In this document: positions 1 to 9,706 of the stretch, one piece after another
Layout of the letters: each line of letters opens with the position of its first letter
Position numbering within the stretch: position 1 is the stretch's first letter
Source: Anthoceros angustus
Taxonomy: Eukaryota > Streptophyta > Anthocerotopsida > Anthocerotales > Anthocerotaceae
Assembly: GCA_010909165.1 (NCBI GenBank)
Contig: MU008158.1
Coordinates: 3,614,809-3,678,808, forward strand
DNA: 64,000 bases
Direction of reading: 5' to 3'
Program-made: the position numbers and the translations under genes
Notes under the pieces: generated by a model
Told to the model about the DNA's origin: nothing
Database searches by the model: none
The model's input: only the letters and a program-made list of their open reading frames with translations

Positions 1-1110
1 ATCCATGGTTGTGCTCACCATGCTGGTTAGACAGCGAGCTGAAAAACAGCAGAGCAGGCACTGACAGCTTTTGTAAGGTGACCAGCAAGCGGACATTCGA
101 AACTGCATCTAGAATGTAGCCCACCAACCGGCCGGTGAAACTGCCTCCAGAATGACCCTCCAACGTGGTGCAAAGCTTCCCACGTTCTTCTGGAAGCAGC
201 AATTGTGGCTTTTCAGTCACTAGCTGTGTCACCGCTTCTTCTCTTCCGTCGAGCGATGGGATTTCGAGCCTTGATGTGGCATACGCATATAGGAAGTCTT
301 TGCAAGCGCTCTCATTCCTGTACGGCTCTGCCATCTTCTAGCATAGCACCGTCAAGGCAAGGTTCTGTACAACATTCCCGGCTGGGAATATCCTGCTACC
401 GTGGGACACTGGCATGTCGATCAAAATTGTTCCTGAGCAGTTTCCAACGGGCTACAATTTGAATACTTGTTTACAAAACTGTTGGCTATGTACTCATTAC
501 CTTCATGTCCTCGTTCCCTCATCTGCAAAGAAAGCTTCTCTTCTTTCCTCTTCGTTCCAACACCTGGGTGCATGTACCTGCACGAGCCGCCGTCACCGAA
601 CGGGGTGCAGCCATATCATGCCTCTTCTTGCATAGTGCCGTACACAGAGGTAAGGCTTCTCTCCCCATCACCTGCTGGGCACATCCAGTCATGGCAGTTC
701 TAGTCAACTCATTTTTCTCCTCAAGTTTATCAAACACTTTCTGCGCTCTTCCAAGCTGCTACACTATTCCCTCGTTCATAAAAGTCCTGGCCACAGACAT
801 CACCTTCCATGTCCTAGCTCTTTAAATATACTTACTGGCCATGCCTCCTTCTTGCATATCATCGTAAAGAGGTAGCGCTTCCAGGCCCCCGTTACTGCTG
901 GGAATATTCTGCTATCAGGACAGTCCACGCGACCACATGCTCTTGATCCAGTCCCTCAAACACACTTCGAGCATTCTTTACTATGAATGTCTCCTTCTCA
1001 TGGCAAGCTGGCAGACACGATAGGTGTGTTTGAAGTGGTTTTTGACCAGATCCGTTCAATTCATCGGCCAGCATTTCTGACCATATTGAATAGTGACAAG
1101 GCAAGCAGGT
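1..1110 (-). pseudogene. Decayed pentatricopeptide repeat (PPR) protein fragment
   Basis: Minus-strand translations contain recognisable plant PPR repeat phrases but no long frame. Around 892-1104 the text runs NARSVFEGL followed by QEHVVAWTVLIAEYSQQ. Around 519-740 it runs VFDKLEEKNELTRTAM and a GREALPLYTAL-like helix, with a YSNCSPLETAQEQF-like repeat near 400-480. These match the V-F-D-x-L...D-V-V-x-W-x-x-L-I pattern of PLS-class PPR proteins, which bind organellar RNA. Several frame changes and stops interrupt the reading. No start or E/DYW tail is seen, and the copy runs off the left edge. It could be a dead retrocopy or a badly called real gene. Confidence is moderate because single repeats are short. 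Confidence 0.5.
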
Positions 1111-2006
1111 CAGATGGACCAGACCCTCCTAGTCTGTACACCAGCTCTGCCCTGGCTGCTCCCATGCCCTGAGTAGTCTTTTTCTCCTATACATCTCCTG
1201 GGTGCCTGCTCCCACATCTGGGTTCCGGCGTATATGTTCCACATCAGTTTGGCATCTTCCTTGTCTAGCTTCACTGCTTACTTGAAAGCATATGCAATCC
1301 ACCTACACTTTCAACAAGGACCCAACATGGTGTGCCAAACTGCAGCATTAAGCCAAACCAGCATCGACCGTAGCAAAGCTAGTCGTCAACTCACTCTGGG
1401 GCGAATGCAGCTCTGTGCAAGGATAGACCAGACAATTCTGTTCTGTGGAAGGGTCAAGCAAAGACAGCAAAAAGCATGTTCACGAAATTGTGCACTAGGG
1501 TCAAAGTCATGCTCAACGCTAAGTAGGCAACGACTACCATGAGAATGGTCATATTGACAGGTCACAATAAACTTCTGGAGCTGAAGTACAAGAGTTGGAG
1601 GTGTACAGCAGGTTGTCCCAGCAAAGAAACACACGTACTTGATATTCAGCAAAAGGGAACAGAGGAGGAAATCGAGGTTCCAATGCGAGGGCCAGAGACT
1701 ACCCAGCAGATCCTCTGAGACGAGGAAGGTTCCCAAGTGGTGAATCCCATCCTGCAGCAAACATCTCGGAGCCTCAGCAGGCTCATTGAAAACAGCAGCT
1801 TCACTGCCTCGATTTGCTGACCTGAGCATGTGTGCCGTTTCCAGCTTTTATGGACTTGCCCCCGGATTCAATGAACATAACAACCACCTGCACCGATATC
1901 CTGGGTTGATACTTCGCTGTGGATGTGACACACTGTTGATTCGACGTGTTAAGACGAGGCACTCAAACTCCTAGTTTTCCGCGTGTTCTCCAGATTCCTC
2001 TGAAAC
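1111..2006. other. Intergenic stretch, no supported gene
   Basis: Open frames here are short and look unlike known families. The longest is 147 codons on the minus strand at 1386-1829. It might contain further eroded PPR helices upstream of the fragment at 1-1110, but I cannot identify any repeat convincingly. The right edge is the breakpoint of the 1.7-kb tandem duplication. Confidence 0.4.
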
Positions 2007-5000
2007 ACCCTCCGTTTTCCTCTGAAACGCCCTTCGTTTCGAAGATGACTGCTCATATAACAGTGCCTGCAGCTACTATATTGCCCTCTAAGGGCAGTCT
2101 CATGATGTGAACACACATGCAAGACACCCACAAATGTCACAGAATGAGGTCCCACGTACTCTAGGCTGCCACGCTTGTCACCCATATCTCAGTAAGCTGC
2201 AAGTAACCGTGAGTCCCTTGTCTTCAATATGTCCACGTAAGAAGGCAGACACCACAAAAGTCATGACCATGCCCTGCTGGCAGTCCACATGCCGATTGCA
2301 AAAAAGGAATGGGACCGGCGGTCCAGTGTGGTGTTCGTGTTTGTTTCTTGTGATGTTACTGGTTAGTCTCAAATGATCTTCTTCAGCTGTGACACTTTTA
2401 CCATTTGTGTCTACGTCAAACGAGTAGAGCCTTCACTCGTTGAGAAGTTGCCCTCGATCATGTCATCTTCTAGGAGTACGTTAAGGTGACCTCGACCAAC
2501 TCATTTCTGCTTGTGTGGGGAAGTAGAACGGCAAATTTTGTACCTGTTCGGTCCTGCCTTTGTCACTCCCTGCTTTTATCATTTGTGCTCAAAACCTTAA
2601 GTTTCCTGATGTTGCAGGGTGAGGCTGCTTGTAGTGAGTCAGATCTGCTAGGTTTGGAGGTGTTGCTCATAACCTGCTGTTATGCAGACACTTACCAGCC
2701 ATCATGGAGGTGCCCTCCGCGTTGAGACACAAGCGATTGCCCACATGGCACAGAATTCACTTCATGGTGAGTCTGCTATGTGTATCTTCTTGCTAACCGA
2801 AATGGAGCACCTGCTAATCAGAGCTTGTAAGCGTCGAGGGCAAATTTACGTGTCACACGCTTCTGCTTGATGAGCTGGTACTGGAATTCTCCCCATGGTG
2901 AAGGGCTTGTAGCATGGAGGGTGCTCTTGATCCACCAGCTTTGCATCAGGCTGGATCAGTGTCTCCTTGCTGGGATTGAAGAAGTAGGCCACAGAGAGGC
3001 GGTGATGAATCGGGTTCACGACAGCCCGGTGCTCTTCGCTCGTCACTCGCTTGTTCGTCCATGCCTGGGTTCAATTCAGAGACTAATGTCAGTAATCGGA
3101 CCGGAAGTCCTTCAGAAGGATCTGAATTGAGATCGACCGGAATTCGATTCATACCTGCAACGTGTCACCGATGTTCACAGTTATGGCTCCAGGGACAGGC
3201 TGGCTCGCGATCCACTGCCCCTTGTGCACCACTTGGAGTCCGGGAACGTCGTCCTGGAGCAGGAGCGTGATGGATTGTGGGTCGGAGTGGGCCCCCAGTC
3301 CCAGGCAGCGGAAAGGCTCCGGGCACGGCAGGTAGTGGTTGATCCGGAGCAACGCCATCTCTGGGTCTGTGAAGTGCTGGCTGAAATGGTTGCTGGCCAG
3401 ACCCAGCGCTCAAGGATAAGGTTCAGAATTTGGAATCCCAGCTTCTTCACCGCGTCCGAGTACGCAATCAGGATGTCGCTGCAGGCAGGCATCCTGGCAG
3501 GAAAAGAAAGCATCATCATGCATCGGTCGGCCGTCTGGCGGATGTGAGGGATTTTGATCACAAATCGGTTTCCAGAAAGCGCACCTGAAATGCTGATGCT
3601 GGTCGTCCCAAATCCGCTGAGAACTCGACGATCTTCTCCGAGATTGCTGAACCTGCACGTTCTCCACCCACGGGAGATTGGTGCCGTAGTCCGGGTTGCT
3701 GGGAGAGTACCCTCCGTTTTCCTCTGAAACGCCCTTCGTTTCGAAGATGACTGCTCATATAACAGTGCCTGCAGCTACTATATTGCCCTCTAAGGGCAGT
3801 CTCATGATGTGAACACACATGCAAGACACCACAAATGTCACAGAATGAGGTCCCACGTACTCTAGGCTGCCACGCTTGTCACCCATATCTCAGTAAGCTG
3901 CAAGTAACCGTGAGTCCCTTGTCTTCAATATGTCCACGTAAGAAGGCAGACACCACAAAAGTCATGACCATGCCCTGCTGGCAGTCCACATGCCGATTGC
4001 AAAGGAATGGGACCGGCGGTCCAGTGTGGTGTTCGTGTTTGTTTCTTGTGATGTTACTGGTTAGTCTCAAATGATCTTCTTCAGCTGTGACACTTTTACC
4101 ATTTGTGTCTACGTCAAACGAGTAGAGCCTTCACTCGTTGAGAAGTTGCCCTCGATCATGTCATCTTCTAGGAGTACGTTAAGGTGACCTCGACCAACTC
4201 ATTTCTGCTTGTGTGGGGAAGTAGAACGGCAAATTTTGTACCTGTTCGGTCCTGCCTTTGTCACTCCCTGCTTTTATCATTTGTGCTCAAAACCTTAAGT
4301 TTCCTGATGTTGCAGGGTGAGGCTGCTTGTAGTGAGTCAGATCTGCTAGGTTTGGAGGTGTTGCTCATAACCTGCTGTTATGCAGACACTTACCAGCCAT
4401 CATGGAGGTGCCCTCCGCGTTGAGACACAAGCGATTGCCCACATGGCACAGAATTCACTTCATGGTGAGTCTGCTATGTGTATCTTCTTGCTAACCGAAA
4501 TGGAGCACCTGCTAATCAGAGCTTGTAAGCGTCGAGGGCAAATTTACGTGTCACACGCTTCTGCTTGATGAGCTGGTACTGGAATTCTCCCATGGTGAAG
4601 GGCTTGTAGCATGGAGGGTGCTCTTGATCCACCAGCTTTGCATCAGGCTGGATCAGTGTCTCCTTGCTGGGATTGAAGAAGTAGGCCACAGAGAGGCGGT
4701 GATGAATCGGGTTCACGACAGCCCGGTGCTCTTCGCTCGTCACTCGCTTGTTCGTCCATGCCTGGGTTCAATTCAGAGACTAATGTCAGTAATCGGACCG
4801 GAAGTCCTTCAGAAGGATCTGAATTGAGATCGACCGGAATTCGATTCATACCTGCAACGTGTCACCGATGTTCACAGTTATGGCTCCAGGGACAGGCTGG
4901 CTCGCGATCCACTGCCCCTTGTGCACCACTTGGAGTCCGGGAACGTCGTCCTGGAGCAGGAGCGTGATGGATTGTGGGTCGGAGTGGGCCCCCAGTCCCA

Positions 5001-5409
5001 GGCAGCGGAAAGGCTCCGGGCACGGCAGGTAGTGGTTGATCCGGAGCAACGCCATCTCTGGGTCTGTGAAGTGCTGGCTGAAATGGTTGCTGGCCAGACC
5101 CAGCGCTTCGGCGATAAGGTTCAGAATTTGGAATCCCAGCTTCTTCACCGCGTCCGAGTACGCAATCAGGATGTCGCTGCAGGCAGGCATCCCGGGCAGG
5201 AAAAAGTATCATCATGCATCGGTCGGCCGTCTGGCGGATGTGAGGGATTTTGATCACAAATCGGTTTCCAGAAAAGCGCACCTGAAATGCTGATGCTGGT
5301 CGTCCCAAATCCGGGTTGAGAACTCGACGATCTTCTCCGGAGATTGCTGAACCTGCACGTTCTCCACCCACGGGAGATTGGTGCCGTAGTCCGGGTTGCT
5401 GGGAGAGTA
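2007..5409. repeat. Tandem duplication, unit about 1.70 kb
   Basis: Copy A (2007-3708) and copy B (3709-5409) are collinear and nearly identical. The junction is precise: the sequence GGGTTGCTGGGAGAGTA at the right end of copy A runs straight into ACCCTCCGTTTTCC, which also starts copy A at 2007, whereas copy B continues into intact gene sequence after 5409. The unit carries most of a dioxygenase gene (exon 1 3' part, exons 2 and 3) and about 800 bp of its downstream DNA. Differences seen are almost all 1-5 base indels: CCC/CC near 2127, AAAAAAGG/AAAGG near 2300, CCCC/CCC near 2890, and changes near 3410, 3490 and 3630. It is either a recent real duplication or an assembly duplication. Confidence 0.9.
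2818..3708 (-). pseudogene. Truncated duplicate of the 2-oxoglutarate dioxygenase gene
   Basis: This is copy A of the tandem duplication. It keeps the last part of exon 1 (from the NPDYGTNLPWVENVQVQQ region), exon 2 with its HSD iron-binding motif, and exon 3 with HHRLSVAYF. It lacks the first two thirds of exon 1, so it has no start codon or promoter. Exon 2 is shifted near 3410-3420, where two bases are missing relative to copy B and LNLIAEALGLASNH becomes LNLILERWVWPAT. Exon 3 is shifted near its end by one extra C. Its exon 2 splice acceptor reads CTGCCAG|G, the normal form, while copy B reads CTGCCCGGG. It is non-functional as drawn, but it may be a mis-assembled version of the same locus. 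Confidence 0.75.
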
Positions 5410-5781
5410 GCCCAGAGGGATAACTGCCGTGCGCCGGGCTCTGTTCTTCTGCTCGAGCGGGAGCAGGAACAGGCCTCGACACTCGTCTTGGAGCCGCTTC
5501 ATCAGATCCAACGGCACGCCGTGGTCCACCACATTGAAGAAGCCCCAATCCCGTGCTGCTTCCAGCACCTGCTGCCGCAACCTGGACCTGGAATCGCACT
5601 CAGCATTGCTCTTTTGGAGCTCGGAGAAGGAGATGGTGGGTATGTCAACGGCATCGTCCTTGAAATCGTTGTATGCAAGGGAAGGCCACTCGTCGGGGCT
5701 GAAGTGGTAGTCCTTCAATTCTCGATTTCCCGAAAGAAATATGGAGAAAGGCTTTCCGTTATCACCCAATGGTGGAGCCAT
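4516..5781 (-). CDS. 2-oxoglutarate/Fe(II)-dependent dioxygenase (DOXC class), 3 exons
   Basis: The protein is a cytosolic-type 2-ODD that would use O2 and 2-oxoglutarate to hydroxylate or oxidise a small molecule. The substrate cannot be told from sequence. Predicted exons are 5781-5282, 5191-4852 and 4761-4516, giving 361 residues, typical for the family. The N-terminal DIOX_N domain carries DIPTISFSEL and AARDWGFFNVVDHGVP. The double-stranded beta-helix carries the iron ligands H and D in GAHSDPQSITLLLQDD and the second H in EEHRAVVN, with the 2OG-binding arginine in HHRLSVAYF. The C-terminus ends KQKRVTRKFALDAYKL. One oddity is that the acceptor of exon 2 reads CCCGGG where the duplicate copy has CCAGG, so splicing as drawn needs either that base to be a sequencing error or a shifted acceptor. 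The start is the first Met of the open frame (MAPPLGDNGKPF). Confidence 0.82.
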
Positions 5782-6348
5782 CTGTGAACCTCTCTCCGGA
5801 TCAGCTGCCTTGACCCTTTTATGCTTTCAGAAACATCCACTAATTAGCCGGCTGATACCAGGCTACCCTCGTAATCCACAGCACGAAGGCTATTTTAGTG
5901 CTGATGCCTTCTCTGCCACTGTACATATCTACATCAGCACACAGTTCTCTGGGATTCCTGATTCTGTCAGATCCCCGACTGGGTACCGTGCAGTGTGCAC
6001 CAAGGCTCAAGCCATCTTATTATTAGCTCCTCGGCACTTGAAAGACAGCTTTGGGGGATGCGCACAAAATCCAAATATGGTTGAAAATATCGATGCTCGT
6101 TGATCCACATTTGGTCGAAAACAAGGACGTTAATATTTCGGCAATACAATCGTTAGAGCAGCTCCATCGGTTATGGTGTAGGTGGATTCTAATGTAGGGT
6201 TTAGAGTTGCAACTGCGAAAGTGAGAGCTGTTCACCGGAGGAAGGTCAGTGGATGAAGTGTTTTATTGTTTGTGTGCATGACACAACCCAAGAGGGATTC
6301 CATCTGCCTAACAAATTTGGTACAGGCTAGGAAGCGAGTGCCTTCCTG
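5782..6348. promoter_or_regulatory. Upstream region of the dioxygenase gene
   Basis: About 570 bp lie between the dioxygenase start (5781) and the 3' end of the convergently read methyltransferase unit. This stretch must contain the dioxygenase promoter. No clear TATA box at a convincing distance or other named element is seen. Short open frames here (120 codons or less, both strands) show no family resemblance. Confidence 0.35.
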
Positions 6349-6416
6349 GCTACATAGCTGAAAAGATGGGAGACTCATCCAGGCTACATAGCTGAAAAGA
6401 TGGGAGACTCATCCAG
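6349..6416. repeat. Perfect 34-bp tandem repeat, two copies
   Basis: The unit starts GCTACATAGCTGAAAAGATG and ends CTCATCCAG. It occurs at 6349-6382 and again at 6383-6416 with no mismatch. It lies just beyond the stop codon of the methyltransferase gene, most likely in its 3' untranslated region. Confidence 0.9.
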
Positions 6417-6431
6417 GCAGAACACCCATAC

Positions 6432-7523
6432 TTAGGCAGCAGATCGTCTTCGGAAAAGCAAGTGGGAAACCATCCACTCCTGTCCATCGTTGTAGCCGAA
6501 CAGTTCAGCAACTGCTATAAAGAATGTCCGCCAGTAGGCTATCCACTTCTTCACGTGGGCCTTTCCATATGCCTCAGCGAAGATGGACTCCACCACCCTA
6601 GAGTTTTGGTCCATTTTCTTGAGCCACTCCTCGCTTGTCCTAGCATAGTGTTTGCCATTAACCCGCCAGTGGTTCACCACCGATACATCATCCTGGAAGT
6701 AGAGCAGCAGTCCATCCGCAGGCATAGTCCCACCGGTGAAGAAGTTCCGTGCCATCCAATCATCCTCTCCCGCATCCTCAAAATGATAGGCAAACAGCTT
6801 GTGTGAGAAAATGTGCACGAAGAGCAGCCCGTCAGGCTTCATCCAGGAAGCAACGTTCCGCAGCAGCTTTTGATAGTTCTTCATGTGCTCGAACATTTCG
6901 ATGGACAGAACGCGGTCGAAAGTTTCACCTGCATCGAAGGAGTTGATGTCGCAGCACAGGATGGTCACGTTGTCCAGCCCCCGCGCCCTGCACTGGTCCT
7001 GGATGAAGGCCTGCTGGGTTTTGGAGTTGGAAACCCCCGTCACCCTGCTGTTAGGGTACCTGTCCGCGATGAAGAGCGTGAGGGATCCCCAGCCACAGCC
7101 CAGGTCCAGCACGGATTGCCCGTCCTCCAGCTGCGCCCGCTGACAGTAGATTTGCAGCATGGCCTCCTCGGCCTCGTCCAGGGTGGAGTGCCTGCTGGGG
7201 AAGAAAGCGGAGCTGTACTTCAAACGCCTGCCCAGAACAAGTTGGTAAAACTCCGTGGGCACTTCGTAATGCTGCGAGTTGGCGTCCACCGTGTGGATTG
7301 CGATGGGCATCTTCTTCAGCGACTCTACGAAGCTCATGAGCTGCTGTAGCTGCTCTTCCGCCGAGGGCTTGTAGCACACGCTGAGGCGCATGGCGAGCAG
7401 AAATCTGGAAGCTCTCCGAACCACAAAATCTGGCAGCACATTAGCTTCCAGGGCCTGCAGCCCTATCTTCATCGCCAGGTTGTAGGCCGAAGTGGAAGCC
7501 ATGGACATAATGCCTGCCGCCAT
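6432..7523 (-). CDS. SAM-dependent methyltransferase, coclaurine N-methyltransferase / cyclopropane synthase-like
   Basis: This is a single uninterrupted frame of 363 residues. The Rossmann-fold SAM site is clear: motif I VLDLGCGWGSLTLFIA (about residue 140), then VTGVSNSKTQQAFI, then FDRVLSIEMFEHMKNYQ, then LLRNVASWMKPDGLLFVHIF. The EMFEHMKNY stretch is where CNMT-type enzymes carry their catalytic Glu/His pair. The downstream phrases NFFTGGTMPADGLLLYFQDD and HYARTSEEWLKKMD are characteristic of the plant CNMT/PAVINE-like branch. Such enzymes N-methylate amines, but the substrate here is unknown and the plant need not make benzylisoquinolines. The absence of introns is notable next to intron-containing neighbours. 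The first Met is chosen; M-S-M-A-S slightly downstream could also serve. The short hydrophobic N-terminus is not a clear signal peptide. Confidence 0.88.
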   Translation of the reverse strand: MAAGIMSMASTSAYNLAMKIGLQALEANVLPDFVVRRASRFLLAMRLSVCYKPSAEEQLQQLMSFVESLKKMPIAIHTVDANSQHYEVPTEFYQLVLGRRLKYSSAFFPSRHSTLDEAEEAMLQIYCQRAQLEDGQSVLDLGCGWGSLTLFIADRYPNSRVTGVSNSKTQQAFIQDQCRARGLDNVTILCCDINSFDAGETFDRVLSIEMFEHMKNYQKLLRNVASWMKPDGLLFVHIFSHKLFAYHFEDAGEDDWMARNFFTGGTMPADGLLLYFQDDVSVVNHWRVNGKHYARTSEEWLKKMDQNSRVVESIFAEAYGKAHVKKWIAYWRTFFIAVAELFGYNDGQEWMVSHLLFRRRSAA

Positions 7524-8440
7524 AGCCCCCTTAACCCAGTGATGTAGTGAACAACAAGATTACTGCAGTCTTACAACTTTGAAGGACCCCGCCGTTCGTC
7601 GAGCATCTCTCGTTGGAAGATCTTCCGTCACCGCCACTCAAGTACCACCCGTCCCAAGAAAAACGTCGTGTTTTTTCTTTCGGTACTCATAGGTCTTCAA
7701 TCACTATTTTTCTTCGAAACACCCTGGCATCGGACTCAGCTATGGCATTTTTTCTCCACAGCCGTGGTGGGCATGTATGGCAGACCCAAGGTAGTGAGCA
7801 TTTTCCGCTCAAGGAAGGCTATCTACTTGTTCCGGTACGTTTGATTATCAGACCTTGTTCTTGATAAGTTCGATATAATATCCAGATTATATTATATTAT
7901 AAATTTCAAAATTAAATATCTATTATTTTTAAAGTTAATAATCTGTCGCTGGTTGTTTTTATCTTTCTAAGCTAGAGAGCAAGTGAGGTGCAGATTGAAT
8001 AGAGAAAAAGCACTGAAGGCGCGGAATTATTGCCTTGGAGCTGAAGAACTAGGGATTCCCTCCGGCTTGTCACCTTGTAATGCAAAGTGTGGTTTTTAAC
8101 TTAACTTAAAGAAGTTCTCATGACTCAAGGTCTCACACGAGGCCAGCCTATGCTCCCTACTCATGAACACAAGGCAGGTTTATGACCTACAGCGTTTGTT
8201 GCAGCTAGGTGTAAGGTTAAGCAATAAGCATCCATGGGGCTGGGCTCTCTTTTGTAACCCATAATCAAAAGAGAGGGTCTCTTTGTCAGGGTAAGAGGAG
8301 CCTCTTGTCTCCACTGTCGAGGCATAAGAACATACGTTTCTTGGGGGAGAATCGCTACAACAAATGGACTAGTATTGTAATAGTTTTTGTCATGGAAACC
8401 GTAACAGGGCAAAAAAACATTACAAAAGCACAGTATAGTT
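7524..8440. other. Intergenic region including methyltransferase upstream DNA
   Basis: This holds the presumed promoter of the methyltransferase (just above 7523) and AT-rich DNA at 7870-7970. No coding frame with family resemblance is seen on either strand. Frames of 83 codons at 7613-7864 and 8161-8412 look random. Confidence 0.4.
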
Positions 8441-8442
8441 AA

Positions 8443-8716
8443 GGTGTGATTAAATTTAACTTGTACTGGGGTAGGGTTAGGTGACGTTGGCTGGGGTCAA
8501 CCTGAGGGTTAGGGATCCCTCATAAAATATGACTATTTAGGGCACTATTCATTAGGGCACATATTAGTTACTTATTTAGTTAGTTGTTATATTGGTTATA
8601 TTGGTTATAACCACCTATAACCACCTCTACTTTATAAACACTTGCTTTGTTCATTTAATACAATGCTACAAACATCTTTGAGTAAGTGTGTTATTTTCAT
8701 CATGGTATTAGAGCAC
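8443..8716 (+). mobile_element. Orphan LTR with adjacent primer-binding site
   Basis: A stretch starting near TGTGATTAAATTTAAC (about 8445) and ending TTATTTTCA at 8699 is followed after three bases by TGGTATTAGAGC (8703-8714). That matches the initiator-tRNA-Met primer-binding site TGGTATCAGAGC with one C-to-T change. A TATA-like CTTTATAAACACTTGC lies at about 8630, as expected inside an LTR. The LTR would be about 255 bp. No gag-pol frame follows on the plus strand, and the next recognisable coding sequence (9.7-12.7 kb) is on the other strand, so this is a remnant or a non-autonomous (TRIM-like) element. The left end is approximate. Confidence 0.6.
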
Positions 8717-9706
8717 CTTGCTCTTGATCCTTAAGCAAACTACTTGCTGCCTATGAATTTATTAAATCCCTCATGTGTTTTCTATCCTAGATTATCTAAT
8801 CTTCACATATGCATTATGGAGATAGGGATTTCGGCAGCAATTGCAACATGCTCAAATTAGCAATTATATGATGCACAATTTGTGCATCCAATCCTTGTTC
8901 ATTTACCATGGATTCCATCACTCCTGGTAAACAAGGATATTGGAGGAAATTCTGAGCTGCAAGACAAGAGAAACAACATAAGGATCACAATCATAGACTC
9001 CAAAAGAAATTGCATTCACGCCTGAAAAAATTTAAAAGGTTTCTGAATTAATGTGCAATTTGATTGGATCTATTTTGATTAAAAAAAATTATAAGGGCAA
9101 TTAATCAAACTTACTAGGATAAATTTGCTTACCTCATTTACTCCATTGCAAGTCAATGCTATATAATTAACACTCCAGCATATTCCAAACATTAGTGCTG
9201 GCCCTATATCTCCTGGTTCTAATACATTGCGGCAAAGTATTATTTGTATCAATTTTGAAAACGTGCCAAATCACGGTTTTCCATCGTCAGACCCCAATTT
9301 TCACACCCTCAAAATTAGAGACAAGGAACCATCTCTACTTCTTAGGAGACCTTGTTTTGTCCTCTTATATAGAACATACACATATGGCCTCCCTTAGACC
9401 AGCCTCCCTCTTCCTTTATGGCTTCCAGCTACACAATCTAATATCTCTTGACCTTCCAAAAAGGCCTAATTAAGAGCCTCCTTGGGAACCCACCCCAGCC
9501 GCCAGCAAGCCTTTAAATAATCCCTATCTACCTCACCCACTTGCAACCATCATGACTACTTCTTTAAGGTTCCCAACCAACAATAGTCCTAACCACAAGC
9601 AACCCTCCAAGGCATCAATTGTGATCCTAAGAGAGCCAACTGTCAAGTTCTTCAAAACCCTAAGGGGACCTTACCCTTATCTTCCCCACATGTTTCTTGC
9701 TGCCGC
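8717..9706. other. AT-rich region between LTR remnant and gag-like ORF
   Basis: No coding frame is supported. It probably contains internal or 3' non-coding sequence of the flanking retroelements. A run of A residues occurs near 9080. Confidence 0.35.

Noticed and set aside
4862-5599. 245-codon minus-strand frame overlapping the first dioxygenase
   Set aside because: It reads through the intron in a frame that does not match the conserved dioxygenase residues; the spliced three-exon model does.
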